A stretch of DNA of 7,753 nt from Bacteroidota bacterium. GTDB taxonomy: Bacteria > Bacteroidota > Ignavibacteria > Kryptoniales > JAKASW01. Position 1 is the stretch's first letter. The number at the start of each line of letters is the position of its first letter. The DNA is taken from positions 1-7,753 of the forward strand of contig JAJYJD010000164.1 of NCBI GenBank assembly GCA_021789755.1. Reading direction: 5' to 3'. Below are positions 6,474-7,753 of the stretch, piece after piece. The notes under the pieces are model-generated. The model worked only from the letters and a program-made list of their open reading frames with translations. It did not search any database and was not told the origin of the DNA. The translations under genes were made by a program, and so were the position numbers.

Positions 6474-6494
6474 GCTCCGCCACGACTCCGGAGC
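6474..6494 (+). repeat. GC-rich hairpin in the gap before the thioredoxin-like gene
   Basis: GCTCCG at 6474-6479 pairs with CGGAGC at 6489-6494 over a nine-base loop. No T-run follows, so factor-independent termination is unlikely. The 110-base gap 6428-6537 also holds TAATTTG at 6515-6521, which is too near the ATG at 6538 to be a convincing promoter. Whether the downstream gene is read through or separately transcribed is not settled. Confidence 0.3.
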
Positions 6495-6537
6495 GGCCGT
6501 AAATACAGTTCCGGTAATTTGAAAAAGTGGTGCAGCT

Positions 6538-7686
6538 ATGACATTCCGTAAGGCCCTGGCAGCGTTCATACTTCTTCTGGTTTTCAACAGCGGGTGCGGC
6601 AGCTTTGCCGGGACCAAGACCTACAAAAATCCTGACTACAGTCCCAACGACCTCGGCTACCTTCGGATCGGAATGCCTGACATTCCCCGGCTGCCCGCCG
6701 ATGACTGGCTCAACGCTTCGCCCGGCATCGTGGACAGCCTCGGAGGGAAGGTCGTCCTCTTCGATTTCTGGGATTACACTTGCGTGAATTGCATCAGGAC
6801 TTTGCCATACCTTAAAGAATGGTACAAACGATACTCGGGGGATGGCCTTGTGATCATAGGCGTCCATTCGCCGGAGTTCCAGTTTGCCAAGAAAAGACGG
6901 AACCTGGAAAAGGCGGCCGAGAAGTTCGGCCTGATGTATCCGATTGTTATGGACAACGACTTCAAGCTCTGGAACGAGTTCGGCAATCAGTCCTGGCCCG
7001 AAGAATATCTCTTCGACGCGAACGGGGTTTTGAGATACAACCACATCGGCGAGGGAGAATATGGAAACACGGAGGGGATGATCCAGAAATTGCTGAAGGA
7101 ATCGGATCCAAAGCTCAGCTTTCCTCCCGTAATGCAGCCGGTCCGTCCCACGGACGTGCCCGGTGCCGTGTGTTACCTGCCGACAGCCGAGACCTACCTG
7201 GGATACGAGAGAGGCCACATCGGGAATGGTGAAGGCCATGCCGAGGACAAAATTCTGGAATACCCCCGGCCGAAGACCGTCAAGAAAGATAGATTCTACC
7301 TCGTCGGAAAGTGGGAAGTGCATCCTCAATACGTACGATATGCCGGCAAGTCAGGGAATGGGCGGCTTCTGATTAACTACGCCGCTTCATCTGTAAATCT
7401 TGTGATACGGCCGGACTCCGCGGGTGCTGTTGACAAAAACATTCACCACTCGTTCAGGGTTTATGTCTATGAGGACGGACTTCCTGTTCCTGAAGGGGAA
7501 AGGCCCGCCGACATGCGGTCTGATCATTCCGGAAGAACGTATATCGCAGTAACCTTTCCGGGGATGTACGACATTATTAGCGGCAAGGACTTCGGGAGAC
7601 ACGACTTGACGCTGGAGCCGGGTTCGGACGCCTTCGCGGCCTACGCTTTCACGTTCGGCACGGCCTGCGACACTACCGGCCATTGA
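6538..7686 (+). CDS. Exported thioredoxin-like protein of DipZ C-terminal type, possible lipoprotein
   Basis: The 382-residue product starts with MTFRKALAAFILLLVFNSGC, a basic end plus hydrophobic core. Cys20 could be lipidated, although Asn at -3 is unusual for a lipobox; cleavage by ordinary signal peptidase is the alternative. Residues about 42-190 form a thioredoxin fold with FDFWDYTCVNCIRTLPYL, active-site pair Cys82-x-x-Cys85, the likely cis-proline Pro154 in SWPEEYLFD, and HIGEGEYGNTEGM. Residues about 205-375 match the beta-sandwich domain at the C-terminus of DipZ proteins: AETYLGYERGHIG, KWEVHPQYVRYAG, then AYAFTFG at the end. In mycobacterial DipZ these two domains are fused behind a CcdA-like membrane domain; here that domain is absent and replaced by an export signal. 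It should handle thiol-disulfide exchange in the periplasm or at a membrane face. Two extra cysteines (Cys212, Cys377) lie in the second domain and could form a disulfide. A weak AGTGG precedes the ATG. Confidence 0.85.
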   Translation: MTFRKALAAFILLLVFNSGCGSFAGTKTYKNPDYSPNDLGYLRIGMPDIPRLPADDWLNASPGIVDSLGGKVVLFDFWDYTCVNCIRTLPYLKEWYKRYSGDGLVIIGVHSPEFQFAKKRRNLEKAAEKFGLMYPIVMDNDFKLWNEFGNQSWPEEYLFDANGVLRYNHIGEGEYGNTEGMIQKLLKESDPKLSFPPVMQPVRPTDVPGAVCYLPTAETYLGYERGHIGNGEGHAEDKILEYPRPKTVKKDRFYLVGKWEVHPQYVRYAGKSGNGRLLINYAASSVNLVIRPDSAGAVDKNIHHSFRVYVYEDGLPVPEGERPADMRSDHSGRTYIAVTFPGMYDIISGKDFGRHDLTLEPGSDAFAAYAFTFGTACDTTGH

Positions 7687-7702
7687 TTACCCGACAGCGG
7701 CG

Positions 7703-7733
7703 GGGCCACTAAAGCCCGTACTTTTTCCTTTTT
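7703..7733 (+). terminator. Weak candidate terminator in the convergent gap
   Basis: GGGC at 7703-7706 can pair with GCCC at 7714-7717 over a seven-base loop, and a T-rich tract (CTTTTTCCTTTTT) follows at 7721-7733. The stem is only four base pairs, so it is marginal. Its position just after the thioredoxin-like gene and before a convergent gene is right for a terminator. The T tract is also coding sequence (Lys codons) of the minus-strand gene. Confidence 0.25.
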
Positions 7734-7753
7734 CTCCACAATGTCGCAGGGTC
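7709..7753 (-). CDS. C-terminal end of a sigma-54-dependent regulator, NtrC family (partial)
   Basis: Read on the minus strand from the window edge, the frame gives DPATLWRKRKKYGL and then TAG (7709-7711). This is the characteristic end of the Fis-type helix-turn-helix in NtrC-family response regulators, where an ATLWRK-like recognition helix and KKYGL finish the protein. Only 14 codons are visible and the gene continues beyond 7753, so its sensor partner and target cannot be seen. It converges on the thioredoxin-like gene with 22 bases between the stop codons. Another Fis-domain protein is possible. Confidence 0.6.
   Translation of the reverse strand, partial: DPATLWRKRKKYGL

Noticed and set aside
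6466..7329. Minus-strand frame of 287 residues opposite the thioredoxin-like gene
   Set aside because: The plus-strand product has a signal peptide, a CxxC active site and family motifs; the antisense translation has none.
1..7753. CRISPR arrays, insertion sequences, tRNA or rRNA genes, phage or defence genes
   Set aside because: No direct-repeat arrays, transposase motifs, terminal inverted repeats, cloverleaf or ribosomal RNA segments were seen; the gene content is metabolic and surface-related.

Overview
The window carries one almost unbroken run of plus-strand genes, closed by the tail of a minus-strand gene. Base composition looks close to half G+C by eye. The first gene ends in the FlgD-like C-terminal domain typical of type IX secretion in the Fibrobacterota-Chlorobiota-Bacteroidota (FCB) group. 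The AT-rich stretch before the second operon also fits a Bacteroidota-style promoter. I read the host as a non-classical FCB bacterium, perhaps Ignavibacteria-like, but the sequence alone does not fix this.

Layout. (1) 1-1512: 3' part of a beta-propeller protein with a PorZ-like C-terminal domain, cut by the window start. (2) 1624-1971: a small unrecognised protein with three hydrophobic segments. (3) 1994-2069: a regulatory stretch with a candidate promoter, a perfect 7+1+7 dyad and a strong Shine-Dalgarno site pointing to a TTG start. (4) 2079-6427: five closely packed genes, namely an alpha-oxoamine synthase of serine palmitoyltransferase type, a GNAT-fold YghO-type acyltransferase resembling bacterial ceramide synthase, a branched-chain aminotransferase (ilvE), a lone cyclic-nucleotide-binding-domain protein, and a universal stress protein overlapping it by 20 bases. 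(5) 6538-7686: an exported thioredoxin-like protein of DipZ C-terminal type. (6) 7709-7753, minus strand: the last 14 codons of what looks like a sigma-54-dependent (NtrC-family) regulator.

How the genes may work together. The main interest is the pairing of a serine palmitoyltransferase-type enzyme with a ceramide-synthase-type acyltransferase, which gives a plausible short route from serine and acyl thioesters to an N-acylated sphingoid base. The adjacent ilvE would link this to branched-chain keto acids, the precursors of iso-branched acyl chains. That link is inference. No cerR-type reductase, dedicated acyl carrier protein or acyl-ACP synthetase lies in the window, so if the pathway is complete those steps are encoded elsewhere. 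The CNB and stress-protein pair looks like a nucleotide-sensing add-on to the same transcript. Nothing here amounts to a wholly new system. The best leads are the lipid module, its apparent operator, and the small membrane protein beside it.
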